Positions 24,281 through 33,003 of a stretch of 39,859 nucleotides of DNA are shown here, piece after piece. Location: positions 1-39,859 of the forward strand of contig CAYMUL010000032.1 of NCBI GenBank assembly GCA_964393605.1. Reading direction: 5' to 3'. This stretch comes from CAYMUL01 sp964393605 (GTDB lineage: Bacteria; Bacteroidota; Ignavibacteria; Ignavibacteriales; Ignavibacteriaceae). How positions within the stretch are numbered: position 1 is the stretch's first letter; every line of letters begins with the position of its first letter. Under the pieces are notes generated by a model. It was not told where the DNA came from. It saw only the letters and a list, made by a program, of their open reading frames with translations, and did no database searches. Made by a program: the position numbers and the translations under genes.

Positions 24281-25981
24281 TCAATCTTTCATCCGGTTTC
24301 CGCGCTCTTCGTTGATAAAAATCCAGCTTACAACTCTCCCGACATCGATTGTTTCAAAGTTGTTCCAATATTGTTTTGTGCGAACATGTTGCGAGCCTTC
24401 ATCGTGATCATCGATAGATTCAGCTTCTTTCACCAAAGATTGAATACGCTTCAACCAAACTTTCATGTTGCTGAGTCGTAAATCAACCCAGCCGTTATCA
24501 GCCCAATGATTGATTAACTTTTTGGAAAGAAGAATTTCGTCATCGCCGGTTTTTACAGGAATTTTTAATTCTTTCCCGCGCAAAAAAGTTTTTCCGTCCG
24601 GCAATAAAATTCCGATTCCGATGGAAAGAATTTCACTACGTAATTTTTCATCTTCATTAATCAATTTAGCGCATCGATCGGAAAGTTGTTTCGGTGAGAC
24701 GGTGATAATATTTTTCATCGTTCCGTTTATCAATCGCAAAAGATGAAGTTCGAAAAGTAGTTTGGATAGTCGCGGTGGACCAAGCATTTCAAATGCAACG
24801 GAGTGAACATTGTGTGTTTGTTCGAGTTCTGCCATTTTGTTGACGGCAAAGTGCTGCAAATATCCTGCACGATAACTTGGATTGAGCGTAGCATTATCAA
24901 GCGCGTTTATAATATCGTTGCCTGTGTTGCCCCCTTTTATTTCGAAGATTATGCTTTCTGCAATTTCTTCGGGAGTAACGAACTCCATTTGCTTCTGCGC
25001 GGTAATTGCCTCAAATTCTCCGCGAGAGAAAATTCCGTTTTCTCCTGTATCGATGTACACCGATTTCAAAGTTTCATTCATCGGTTTTATTTCTTTCGGC
25101 GGAGAAAAAGAAAATTTCTTTTCAAGTTTAATTGCCGATTCAATCGGAAGATCAAAAAGTTCAATTTCCTTTCCACGTTTTTTAACTGAAGCGAAAGCGA
25201 TTTTTTTCCAGGCGATTGCCGCAGTCGGTTTAATTTCTTTGGTGATTGCTGAGTCAGGAGTTCGCGCCATCAAAAACAAAAGCAATGTGTGCGCGCCTGC
25301 AATAGCGGATTTACTCAACAGTACGCGCGAAGGTCTCTCTTCGCTGTGCGTGTAAGGAATATTTAAACCCATGCCGCCGGTTCCGCTTGTTCCAATTTTA
25401 AAATATATTTTTGTTTTCGCTTCGTGCATCGCGTTGTAAAGAATTTGGATATGTCGTATCAACTGCGGAGTGTACATTGTGCAGAGAAGTTTTTCCGTTT
25501 CTTCAATTACTTTTTCGGACGATGGTTTTTGTGAAAAAAGATATTTCATTCGTTTGTAAGTTGAATAAATATCTTGATAAGCGATGCCCGTTGCAGTGTT
25601 GATGCAATCAATTATAATATCGGGTTTATATTTTTTTATCAATTTGTAAAGCGCGGCGTTGTGAAGAATATCTTCGTCAAGGTCTTCAAGGATATCCTGC
25701 ATCAATATTTTTCTTTTCTTTTTATCGGAAAGAAGCGCAAACCTGTCCTTGTCTTTAAATTCATCACGCACTAAAATATTTCCCCACCATGGAATTAAAT
25801 ATCCGTGCGGGATAAGTGGAAATTCTTTGCGAAGTCTATTTACCTGATCGATGGCTTCTTCTTTTTTTAAAGAAGTGATGATAATTTTTTGGGGGCATTG
25901 ATTAATTAATTTTCTGCAAACTGCGCCGCCGACCAATCCCCAGCCGCCGATTACTAATACGGTTTTATTTACTATATCCAA
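24281..25981 (-). CDS. Large NAD(P)-fold protein, SDR-like (function unknown)
   Basis: A 566-residue protein starting with a Rossmann nucleotide-binding motif (VLVIGGWGLVGGAVCRKL, residues 8-25), as in extended short-chain dehydrogenases. The fold continues with IIDCINTATGIAYQD and KIGTSGTGGMGLNIPYTHSEE. The usual YxxxK catalytic pair is not clear to me; the Tyr in NIPYTHSEE and the later Lys are candidates only. The C-terminal ~300 residues are of unknown type. The start is TTG at 25981 with a weak ribosome binding site. No partner genes are near. Confidence 0.75.
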   Translation of the reverse strand: MDIVNKTVLVIGGWGLVGGAVCRKLINQCPQKIIITSLKKEEAIDQVNRLRKEFPLIPHGYLIPWWGNILVRDEFKDKDRFALLSDKKKRKILMQDILEDLDEDILHNAALYKLIKKYKPDIIIDCINTATGIAYQDIYSTYKRMKYLFSQKPSSEKVIEETEKLLCTMYTPQLIRHIQILYNAMHEAKTKIYFKIGTSGTGGMGLNIPYTHSEERPSRVLLSKSAIAGAHTLLLFLMARTPDSAITKEIKPTAAIAWKKIAFASVKKRGKEIELFDLPIESAIKLEKKFSFSPPKEIKPMNETLKSVYIDTGENGIFSRGEFEAITAQKQMEFVTPEEIAESIIFEIKGGNTGNDIINALDNATLNPSYRAGYLQHFAVNKMAELEQTHNVHSVAFEMLGPPRLSKLLFELHLLRLINGTMKNIITVSPKQLSDRCAKLINEDEKLRSEILSIGIGILLPDGKTFLRGKELKIPVKTGDDEILLSKKLINHWADNGWVDLRLSNMKVWLKRIQSLVKEAESIDDHDEGSQHVRTKQYWNNFETIDVGRVVSWIFINEERGNRMKD

Positions 25982-26110
25982 TTGTTACTCGCGATTTAAA
26001 GTTCATAAATTCTTGCACAAAATTACGAATGATATTTTCCAAAAGATAGGAAAATCAAATTCATAAATCGGAGCGTCTCTGTAATTCTAATTTTTTACAA
26101 TGAAAATTTT

Positions 26111-26467
26111 TTAATAATCTTTATAGATTGCATTACCGCTGCTTACCATCAAATCATTAATGCAAATCATTTTACCAGATTCATCCTGTAACCAAATTTC
26201 GCCGAGGTAACGACCATATTTTTCTTTTTTGTCTTTAATAGTTTTGAGTATTATCTCTTTATTCAAAATCAGATTTCTTAGAAAGTCGCGCGAAACTAAG
26301 CCGGCATTTCGTTCTTCTCCTTTGACTTCCGGCGCGTTGATGCGGTGTAATCTGATGCTTTCACCCTTAACCCAGGTGTGAAGTCCCAAATCAATTTCAA
26401 CGGTGCATGTGTCGCCGTCATACACAGATGAAACAAATGCTTTATAAGTGTAAAGTTTATCTTCCAT
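26111..26467 (-). CDS. SNase-like (thermonuclease family) protein
   Basis: A 118-residue staphylococcal nuclease-fold protein. Against S. aureus nuclease, the calcium-binding Asp is Asp19 in YDGDT, and the catalytic set is Arg39 in SIRLHR, Glu47 in NAPEVKG and Arg86 in KYGRYLG, so the active site is intact. There is no signal peptide, so it is predicted to stay in the cytoplasm, unlike the secreted enzyme. The start at 26467 has AGGAAA upstream. It is divergent from the next gene with 68 bases between the starts. Confidence 0.9.
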   Translation of the reverse strand: MEDKLYTYKAFVSSVYDGDTCTVEIDLGLHTWVKGESIRLHRINAPEVKGEERNAGLVSRDFLRNLILNKEIILKTIKDKKEKYGRYLGEIWLQDESGKMICINDLMVSSGNAIYKDY

Positions 26468-26535
26468 ATTTTTCCTTTCATTTTTTTCTTTGCAAGAAAA
26501 GAATATTTTTACAACAAAAAAATAGTGAATTAAAG

Positions 26536-27078
26536 TTGAGACTCATTTTTATTTTTGGAATATTTTTCCAGGTTGTGATTACGGCGCAATTTAGGATAAG
26601 CGACGCAGGTGCAGGAATCGGTGGCGGAGTAATTAGCGGAAATTCTCCTTCCGTTGTCGTTTATTCCGGCAATATTTTTTTCTCTTTGAAGAATGAAAGT
26701 TGGGAAGACTTTCATTTCAAATTCGCTTTTCATTTTGCGGAAGATTATTCGAAATTATTACCTGAAAGTAATGTGAACAAATATTATTCTTTTATGAAAG
26801 CGATTACACTTTTACTTTTTATCGAACAAAAATTAAGACGAAATTTTTTCTTGAATGAAGGAATTGGATTGGCGTATTTGAATGATAGAATTTTTCCTGA
26901 CGAAAATAAATGGCTTGTCGGCGTTTCATCATTTGTTTCATTGGGTTATCGTTTCGGAGATGAAATTAATAATGTGGACAGATATAGTTTAACACTGCAA
27001 TTCGATTATGCCTCGGCTTTCTCCAAAACCGCTTCGACATTAACACTTTTTACTTTTCAAGTGCAGAAATATTTTTAG
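26536..27078 (+). CDS. Small secreted/outer-membrane-like protein, unknown
   Basis: A TTG start at 26536 gives 180 residues and a fine signal peptide (LIFIFGIFFQVVITAQ). The longer open frame from 26407 overlaps the divergent nuclease gene and has no signal at its start, so I reject that start. The mature part has alternating hydrophobic and polar strands (GIGLAYLND, SFVSLGYRFGDE, YSLTLQFDYASAF) and ends in Phe (FTFQVQKYF), a typical outer-membrane barrel terminus. A small beta-barrel protein is likely; I do not recognise the family. Confidence 0.65.
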   Translation: MRLIFIFGIFFQVVITAQFRISDAGAGIGGGVISGNSPSVVVYSGNIFFSLKNESWEDFHFKFAFHFAEDYSKLLPESNVNKYYSFMKAITLLLFIEQKLRRNFFLNEGIGLAYLNDRIFPDENKWLVGVSSFVSLGYRFGDEINNVDRYSLTLQFDYASAFSKTASTLTLFTFQVQKYF

Positions 27079-27246
27079 TTTTATAGATTTTCTACTTGGC
27101 TGTAAAAAGATGAATTCTTTAAAGATATCTTTGCTTAAAAAAGACAAACCAGATTAAGTGCCAAGCTCTTGACCGCAGTGAGAAAATTGAATTGAATAAC
27201 CGCATTCAATCTGTATCCCTAAGATTCCGAACCTCTGTTCTTGAGT

Positions 27247-28440
27247 TCATTTGATAGAAAAAATTTCCCCGGAATCCCAAGTTGGAATTATTGTGCAATC
27301 ATATCCGACTGCTATTCCATTACCGGTGATGCATCCCTCCGGAGAAATCCAATTTAATATCTCAACACCTGAACTATCAAATACTTTTAATGCTATTTTT
27401 GTGTTCATTTGGATAGTAACATAAATCCTACCTTTGTTATCAACGACTGTAAATCCCGAACTTGATCCATTTAAATTAACTTTCCAGTTTAGTTTTCCGG
27501 TATGGGAAATAGAAAATAATTGGACAATGTTATCAAAAATTATATTACCGTTTTTATCTATCGCCAAATAACTTTCAGCTCCTTTATTCTCATACTGATC
27601 AAAAATCCACTTCTCCTTCATATCAGCTGTGAGTGCAATTAGTCCCCACTTTCCATCATAATTTTTTGAATGAAAATAAATATTTCCTTTTGAATCAACC
27701 ATCGTTGATTTAATATTTTCCTTTCCATAAATCCAATTTATTTTTTTATTAATCAAATCAATTTTCGTTAATCCCAAGCCGCCGAGATATAGATTTTCAC
27801 CACTTGGGGAGAATGAAATTATCCCACTCCAATTATTTAACGAATCATTATTTAACGTCCATATTTTATTACCAAACTTGTCCATCTTATGCAGTTTGTT
27901 TATTCCAACATAAAGTATATTTCCATCTTTATCGATAAAAACACCACTATGACTGAACGACTGTTCCATTTGGGTGGAGCTGATAACACTTCCATTATTT
28001 GAGATAGCGTTAATCTTATTTTGTGCGATTAAAAGTATTTTTCCGTCGCTTGTAACTGTCGGGCAATTCGCACCGTAAAATGCGGACGCTTTCTTTTTCA
28101 GGTATCCTTCTTTGGTTATAAAGTAGAGAAATGGATTATGATATTCAGACGAGAGGAGAATTAAATTTGAATCCGTTGTAATGCTAAGATTTGTTTGCGT
28201 ATTAATTGAGTCGAGTGTCCAACTTACATTGCCAAACTGTGCGCCGGAAAATTTACTTCTGCCAGTATTCTGTGGATCAGCTCTAAACATCGGCCATGGG
28301 CTGTCTGCTAAACTTGGCCATGGTATATCTTCCTGATAGCCAGGAGGTTTTTCTTCGGGAGGGTTTGTACCACTCTCTTTGCAACTCATTATTGCTACTC
28401 CCACAATCGCGGAGAGTAACAAAACTATTATCTGTTTCAT
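27247..28440 (-). CDS. PQQ-type beta-propeller lipoprotein (paralogue 2)
   Basis: The start at 28440 is preceded by AGGAG and gives a lipoprotein signal with lipobox IMSC (Cys20); the longer frame to 28488 adds 16 foreign residues. The mature protein starts with a Pro/Glu-rich tether. IPWPSLADSPWPMFRADPQN followed by TGRSKFSG is the usual entry motif of these propellers. Blade units (IDKDGNILYVG, VDSKGNIYFHS, IDKNGNIIFDN) repeat through the body. It shares layout and entry motif with the lipoprotein at 15691-16905. A role in envelope binding is likely but unknown. Confidence 0.85.
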   Translation of the reverse strand: MKQIIVLLLSAIVGVAIMSCKESGTNPPEEKPPGYQEDIPWPSLADSPWPMFRADPQNTGRSKFSGAQFGNVSWTLDSINTQTNLSITTDSNLILLSSEYHNPFLYFITKEGYLKKKASAFYGANCPTVTSDGKILLIAQNKINAISNNGSVISSTQMEQSFSHSGVFIDKDGNILYVGINKLHKMDKFGNKIWTLNNDSLNNWSGIISFSPSGENLYLGGLGLTKIDLINKKINWIYGKENIKSTMVDSKGNIYFHSKNYDGKWGLIALTADMKEKWIFDQYENKGAESYLAIDKNGNIIFDNIVQLFSISHTGKLNWKVNLNGSSSGFTVVDNKGRIYVTIQMNTKIALKVFDSSGVEILNWISPEGCITGNGIAVGYDCTIIPTWDSGEIFSIK

Positions 28441-28586
28441 TTCAGTTCTCCTAAAATTCTTTACAAATCTTGAATTAAGTGTTGCCAAATTTTCTTCGCT
28501 TAAAATAATTCTTCACTTTCTTCACCGCAATAATAATAATAGCAGATGAAATCTAAAGAGATGATCGGATTCAACATAACACAAAG

Positions 28587-31568
28587 TCAACGGAACGGTT
28601 TTAGTATAACACCAATCTTGTTTCGTGCATTAATTTTTATTGTGAGTGGATTTTGTAATCTGATATGTTTAACGAATTGTTTCTCCTCTTCGCATTTTTG
28701 CGCTTGAATCCAATGCCAATCCATTTTTTTTAATGAGTCATGTTCATCCAAAGTAAAATATCCAACCATGAAAGAAGTAAGATTTTGAAAGAAGTGTGAA
28801 CCTTGTGAAGGAGTAACAATAAAATCTTTGAAACTTGCTTCAACAATAACTTTTGCGGCGGAGATTTGCGCCCACGCAACAGGGATTCCCAACCATGGAT
28901 CAAATGTGCCCCACCTGCCAACGCCGATTAGCAAATATTCTTTTCCCTCTGCAAGTAGTTTTTGGTTGAAGTAACTCACTTCACTCGCAATCAATCTTGT
29001 TTGCGAGCGATCAATTTTTTCAATATCAACGGTTACGATGTCATAAATATTATCATACACACCATTGCCAAGAACATTTCCACTTTTGCAAAAAATATTT
29101 TCTTCAAGCAAACCATTAATATCAAGTTGTTCCATCTCTTGTGAGAGAACGAGAGGACGCATTTGCAAAACTCCAAATTCATGTTTTCCTTCTTTAGAAA
29201 TTCGGACTGCAAATTCAATTTCAACTTGAGTTCCCATTCCCCACGGACCCATTTCAAGAAGTGTTTCTAAGATTTCTCCCAACGGAAAAAGTTTGCTTTT
29301 AAATATCGGTGCAAAAGTAATTAGCCGCATTCCTTCGCGGGAGATGCCTTCATATATCGCATGATTTTGGTGAACATACGTTGAACCCGCATAAAATAAG
29401 CTTCCGTCCTGTTCCGAATCTGCGAGCGAAAATTTTTTAATAATTCCATTCGTATCATTCATGATGGATGCGTGGTCGGAATTCATATCGATTGCAAAAA
29501 AATTCTTTTGATGATTTTTCAATGTTTCATCAATAGTTGCAAACTGAATAATATGATTCGGATACTTCGGCGATACGCGAAGTGATTCGCCTCCTTCAAC
29601 AACCCACTTGCCAAGCCCCAAGGCAATGGAGGCAATTCCATCTTCAGATTTTTGCGGAGCGACGGGATAAAAATTGTAGGAACGTGCAACCCCTGCAAAG
29701 TGAGGATAAAATCTTCCGTCAAATTGCGAACCGACCATCGATTGAATGATCACGGCCATTTTTTCTTCTTCAAGTCGATATGATGTAACTTTGATGTAAT
29801 CCTTCGCACCTTTAAAAAATGTGGATGCATAAACTAATTTTATTGCGTTGATTAATTCCGCGAGACGCATTTCAATGTTTCCGTTGTTATTCGGAAGCAT
29901 GTAAGTGCTATACACCCCGGCGAAGGGAAAATACTGCGAATCCTCGAGCAGACTTGAAGAACGAACCGCAATCGGCTGGGTAATAATTTCTAAATAATCT
30001 CGAAGATGACGCAATGTTTCATTATTGAATTTTCCCGAAGTAATAAATTTTTGTTTGATTGCTTCGTCATCGGTGGAATTCAATGCAAATTGTCTTAATT
30101 TATTTTCGTCAAGAAATTGATCGAAGATATCGGTGCCGATAACAACTGCGGCAGGAACTTTAATTTTTATATTTTCAAATTGGTCCGCTACACGATAATT
30201 ATTTATCAATATGTTCAGGAAGCCCAATCCACGCGCCTTTCCGCCAAGTGAGCCACCGCCGATTCGCGCAAAAGAATATTTGGGATCAAATGTTTCTTTA
30301 TTGAAATCGGTAATGATTCCGCGTTGCCGCAAATGACGATACGCGCGCAACGAAGAGATTAAATCATTGCGCAATTCATCGATTGAAGAATAATCGGAAA
30401 CATTTTTCGGGCGTAATTTTTCGGCGAGCCAAAATTCAGTTCGCGCTTTCAACCAATTTGAAAAATGATTTCGCTCGGCATGAAAGCGGATACTTTCTTC
30501 AGGAACATTTTTCAATTGTGATTCGAGTGATCGCAAATCGGTTGCAACTCCCACAATTTCGCCGGAGTTGGTTTTGAAAATAAAATCTCCGAATGAAAAA
30601 TGTTGGTTCATAAACAAACGAAGTTCCTCAAATAAAGTCGGCGAATCTTTTAAAATAAATGATGCGCCAAGTTTGTTTGCTTCTCTGGCATAATCGGGAT
30701 TATTCGACTGCAACATAATAGGAATATCAAAGTGCTCATGTTTAATTGTCTTTGCAAGTTCGAGCCCGGCTTTCAATTCATGCATTCCGTTTTTCTTAAA
30801 ATCTATATCTGATATTACCCCGAGAATGCACTCTTCGTATCTTTTAAAATAGTCGATTGCTTCTTCATAAGTTGAACACAATAAAATTTTAGGGCGCGCA
30901 CGCATGCGTAAATAGCGGTGAGAAAGATTTATTCCTTCGGTTATTAATTGTTGAGATTGTTTCAAAAGTTCGGTGTAAATAATCGGAAGGAACGAACTAT
31001 AGAAACGAATGCTGTCTTCGACAAGAATAATTGACTGCACACCAATTGCTTTTGTGTCATGCTCAACGTTCAGTTTATCTTCAAGGTATTTGATGATGCC
31101 GATGATCAAACGAAAATCTCCCTGCCATAAAAATATTTTATCGAAGACGGAAACATCTTGATGAATTAAAAGTTGATTGAGCTCTCGGTTATCAAAGACA
31201 AGAAGTACAACAGGAATATTTGCATTCTTTTCTTTTAAAGTTTTAGCAAAGCGAATCGGTGTAATATCATCGATGTGCAAAGTAGTAATAATCAAATCAT
31301 AATGCGGATTTTGCTCGAGGTGCTGAAGTGCTTCACTTGCTGAACCGACGCGAGTAATTTCAGGAGAATGACTTAAATGCAATCCCTGATATTCATTTCG
31401 AATGAGTTCGTACAATCTTCCATCTTCCTCAAATAAATAAAGATCATACAAACTTGAAACCAGCAGAACATCGCGGATGCGTTGGTGCATCAGGTTTTGG
31501 AAACCTTGAAAGCGCGGACCGTAACCGTGCTCAATCCATGATGGCTCTATCTGATCTATTATCGGCAT
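28587..31568 (-). CDS. Two receiver-like domains fused to a PEP/pyruvate-binding (PPDK N-terminal) domain
   Basis: A 993-residue cytoplasmic protein. Residues about 33-165 look like a degenerate receiver (no acidic pair in VLLVSSLYD). Residues about 178-325 form a second receiver that looks intact: Glu184-Asp185, phospho-acceptor Asp254 in ISDIDF, Ser288 and Lys307 in ILKDS. From 436 onward it matches the ATP-grasp PEP/pyruvate-binding domain: IGGGSLGGKARGLGF (436-450), PIAVRSSSLLED (532-543), QSMVGSQFDGRFYPHFAG and a final FGVLQMRPL. The swivelling phospho-His domain and the PEP-binding barrel are missing. So it cannot be a full PEP synthase; a regulatory or partner-dependent phosphotransfer role is inferred. 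Only three bases separate it from the DinB-like gene upstream. Confidence 0.85.
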   Translation of the reverse strand: MPIIDQIEPSWIEHGYGPRFQGFQNLMHQRIRDVLLVSSLYDLYLFEEDGRLYELIRNEYQGLHLSHSPEITRVGSASEALQHLEQNPHYDLIITTLHIDDITPIRFAKTLKEKNANIPVVLLVFDNRELNQLLIHQDVSVFDKIFLWQGDFRLIIGIIKYLEDKLNVEHDTKAIGVQSIILVEDSIRFYSSFLPIIYTELLKQSQQLITEGINLSHRYLRMRARPKILLCSTYEEAIDYFKRYEECILGVISDIDFKKNGMHELKAGLELAKTIKHEHFDIPIMLQSNNPDYAREANKLGASFILKDSPTLFEELRLFMNQHFSFGDFIFKTNSGEIVGVATDLRSLESQLKNVPEESIRFHAERNHFSNWLKARTEFWLAEKLRPKNVSDYSSIDELRNDLISSLRAYRHLRQRGIITDFNKETFDPKYSFARIGGGSLGGKARGLGFLNILINNYRVADQFENIKIKVPAAVVIGTDIFDQFLDENKLRQFALNSTDDEAIKQKFITSGKFNNETLRHLRDYLEIITQPIAVRSSSLLEDSQYFPFAGVYSTYMLPNNNGNIEMRLAELINAIKLVYASTFFKGAKDYIKVTSYRLEEEKMAVIIQSMVGSQFDGRFYPHFAGVARSYNFYPVAPQKSEDGIASIALGLGKWVVEGGESLRVSPKYPNHIIQFATIDETLKNHQKNFFAIDMNSDHASIMNDTNGIIKKFSLADSEQDGSLFYAGSTYVHQNHAIYEGISREGMRLITFAPIFKSKLFPLGEILETLLEMGPWGMGTQVEIEFAVRISKEGKHEFGVLQMRPLVLSQEMEQLDINGLLEENIFCKSGNVLGNGVYDNIYDIVTVDIEKIDRSQTRLIASEVSYFNQKLLAEGKEYLLIGVGRWGTFDPWLGIPVAWAQISAAKVIVEASFKDFIVTPSQGSHFFQNLTSFMVGYFTLDEHDSLKKMDWHWIQAQKCEEEKQFVKHIRLQNPLTIKINARNKIGVILKPFR

Positions 31569-31571
31569 GAA

Positions 31572-32045
31572 TTATTTTTTTTGTTTCCAATCGTTGAAAC
31601 AATTTTCCATTTGCGTGAAATGTTTTTTGAGATGCTCGTTATAAATATCAAGCCAACGTTTCAAATTAATTTTACCGGATTCAGGATGCATGACGAAATT
31701 ATCCCAAACATCATCTTTCAAGTTGATTAATATTTTGTAATTGACATCGCGAATCAAAGCAAACAATCCCACAGCTTGATCAACATTTTGAGATTGATAA
31801 TTTAGTTCCGATGCCCATCGATCTTGATTATAAGGAATTATTGATGCGCCACTCTCTGCAATAATTTTTCTCATGCGTAACGCCGCATTCATTTCTGCAT
31901 CGGTGAGATGAACAATGATTTCAGTGATGTTCCACTTCCCCAGCGCGGGTTTGTGGTTCAAGGATTCAAATGGGAATTCTTTAATTTTATTTTTTAGAAG
32001 CTCGATGCCGGCAAGGTATTCTTTCAATTCATTTTCGTATTTCAT
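31572..32045 (-). CDS. DinB-like (DinB_2) metal-binding protein
   Basis: A 157-residue four-helix protein of the DinB/YfiT superfamily. The probable metal triad is His46 in IIVHLTDAE, His138 and His142 in YNEHLKKHF, spaced as usual. The family includes thiol-dependent transferases, and most members are of unknown substrate. The gene ends three bases before the PEP-binding fusion gene, so the two are co-transcribed. Confidence 0.85.
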   Translation of the reverse strand: MKYENELKEYLAGIELLKNKIKEFPFESLNHKPALGKWNITEIIVHLTDAEMNAALRMRKIIAESGASIIPYNQDRWASELNYQSQNVDQAVGLFALIRDVNYKILINLKDDVWDNFVMHPESGKINLKRWLDIYNEHLKKHFTQMENCFNDWKQKK

Positions 32046-32149
32046 GTTTTGCTCAAATTTGTTTGTTGAATCTCAACTGCAAAACTAATGAAAGTTACAG
32101 TATTAAATGAATAAAGGGGAAAGAAGAGAGGGAATTTTTTTAACAGTCT

Positions 32150-32644
32150 TTACATCTCGATAATCATTTCATCCTTATCAATAAGAATATTATTTAGAAC
32201 TTCAATTGAATAGTATCTTCTCCCCTGAAGAAATTTTATAAATCGAGATCTTAAATTTTCAATCAGCCCTTTCTCTTTGGCATAGGAAAGAAGGGCGAGT
32301 GTACCGATACATTTTATCTCATTTGCTTCGGCTGTTCGTCTTGCTTTTTTATCATCAATTAATAACCATTCGGCGTTTAATTGTTTGTACAGAAGCATCG
32401 ACTCAAGTTCGCCTTTGCCAAGACTTGAAGTTAATTCACTTTTCGAAGTAACTTTTTCAGTTTTATTGAAAAAGAATTGAGTTATTTTCTCATTACTTGC
32501 CGAAGATTTATCCATTGTAACTTCTTCCCAAACGGCATTAGAAATTTTTACATCCTGAAATATTAAATTCAAAAGCGAAAGTTCGTCGAGAAGTGCCAAA
32601 GAAAAAATCGGGCTTGCATCCACAACTGCCAATCCATTTTTCAT
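32150..32644 (-). CDS. PIN-like (DUF3368) probable toxin
   Basis: A 164-residue PIN-like nuclease. AVVDASPIFSLALLDELSLL is the typical DUF3368 N-terminus with Asp9. An acidic Gly-Lys-Gly-Glu-Leu-Glu motif and LLIDDKKARRTAEANEI supply the other acidic residues. It starts immediately after the stop of a UPF0175 protein (TAAATG), which is the usual antitoxin pairing. Expected to be an RNase toxin; not proven for most members. Confidence 0.85.
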   Translation of the reverse strand: MKNGLAVVDASPIFSLALLDELSLLNLIFQDVKISNAVWEEVTMDKSSASNEKITQFFFNKTEKVTSKSELTSSLGKGELESMLLYKQLNAEWLLIDDKKARRTAEANEIKCIGTLALLSYAKEKGLIENLRSRFIKFLQGRRYYSIEVLNNILIDKDEMIIEM

Positions 32645-32905
32645 TTATTTTAATTGTCGAGATTCTTTCAATATTTGCTCGGATGAAATTAACGAAATTG
32701 GAATCTGATTTTTCGAAAGAAATGTTTCAAATTCAAATAGTGATAATCCGCTAAGTTCTGCGGCTCGACCAATAGTTAATTCTCCGAGTAAATATAAATG
32801 TAGAGCGAGAGAAAGTTTTATGTCTTCCTTTATTTCTGCTTCATTCTTATTAAGCGATTGCAAAATATCGAACGGTAAATCTATTGTGATTGATTGTGTG
32901 TTCAT
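32645..32905 (-). CDS. UPF0175-family antitoxin
   Basis: An 86-residue protein with a UPF0175-like body: LALHLYLLGELTIGRAAELS then GLSLFEFETFLSKNQIPI. The HTH-like helix GELTIGRAAELSGLS probably binds its own promoter. It is the upstream half of the pair with the DUF3368 toxin, the two genes abutting directly. Confidence 0.85.
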   Translation of the reverse strand: MNTQSITIDLPFDILQSLNKNEAEIKEDIKLSLALHLYLLGELTIGRAAELSGLSLFEFETFLSKNQIPISLISSEQILKESRQLK

Positions 32906-33003
32906 TATTAAAAATTCTTCTTCAACTTTTCTTTTTTCACTTCAAAGCTAAAAAGAAAAAATATTAATTACAATTCAAGTTTATCCTCAAAACGAACGTT
33001 CAC

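Noticed and set aside
24803..25355. Two long plus-strand open frames (128 and 157 residues) opposite the Rossmann gene
   Set aside because: They lie wholly antisense to a well-supported coding frame with a nucleotide-binding motif, and their products look like no protein family.
26407..26535. Upstream start for the small outer-membrane-like protein
   Set aside because: It would overlap the divergent nuclease start and bury the signal peptide at an internal position.
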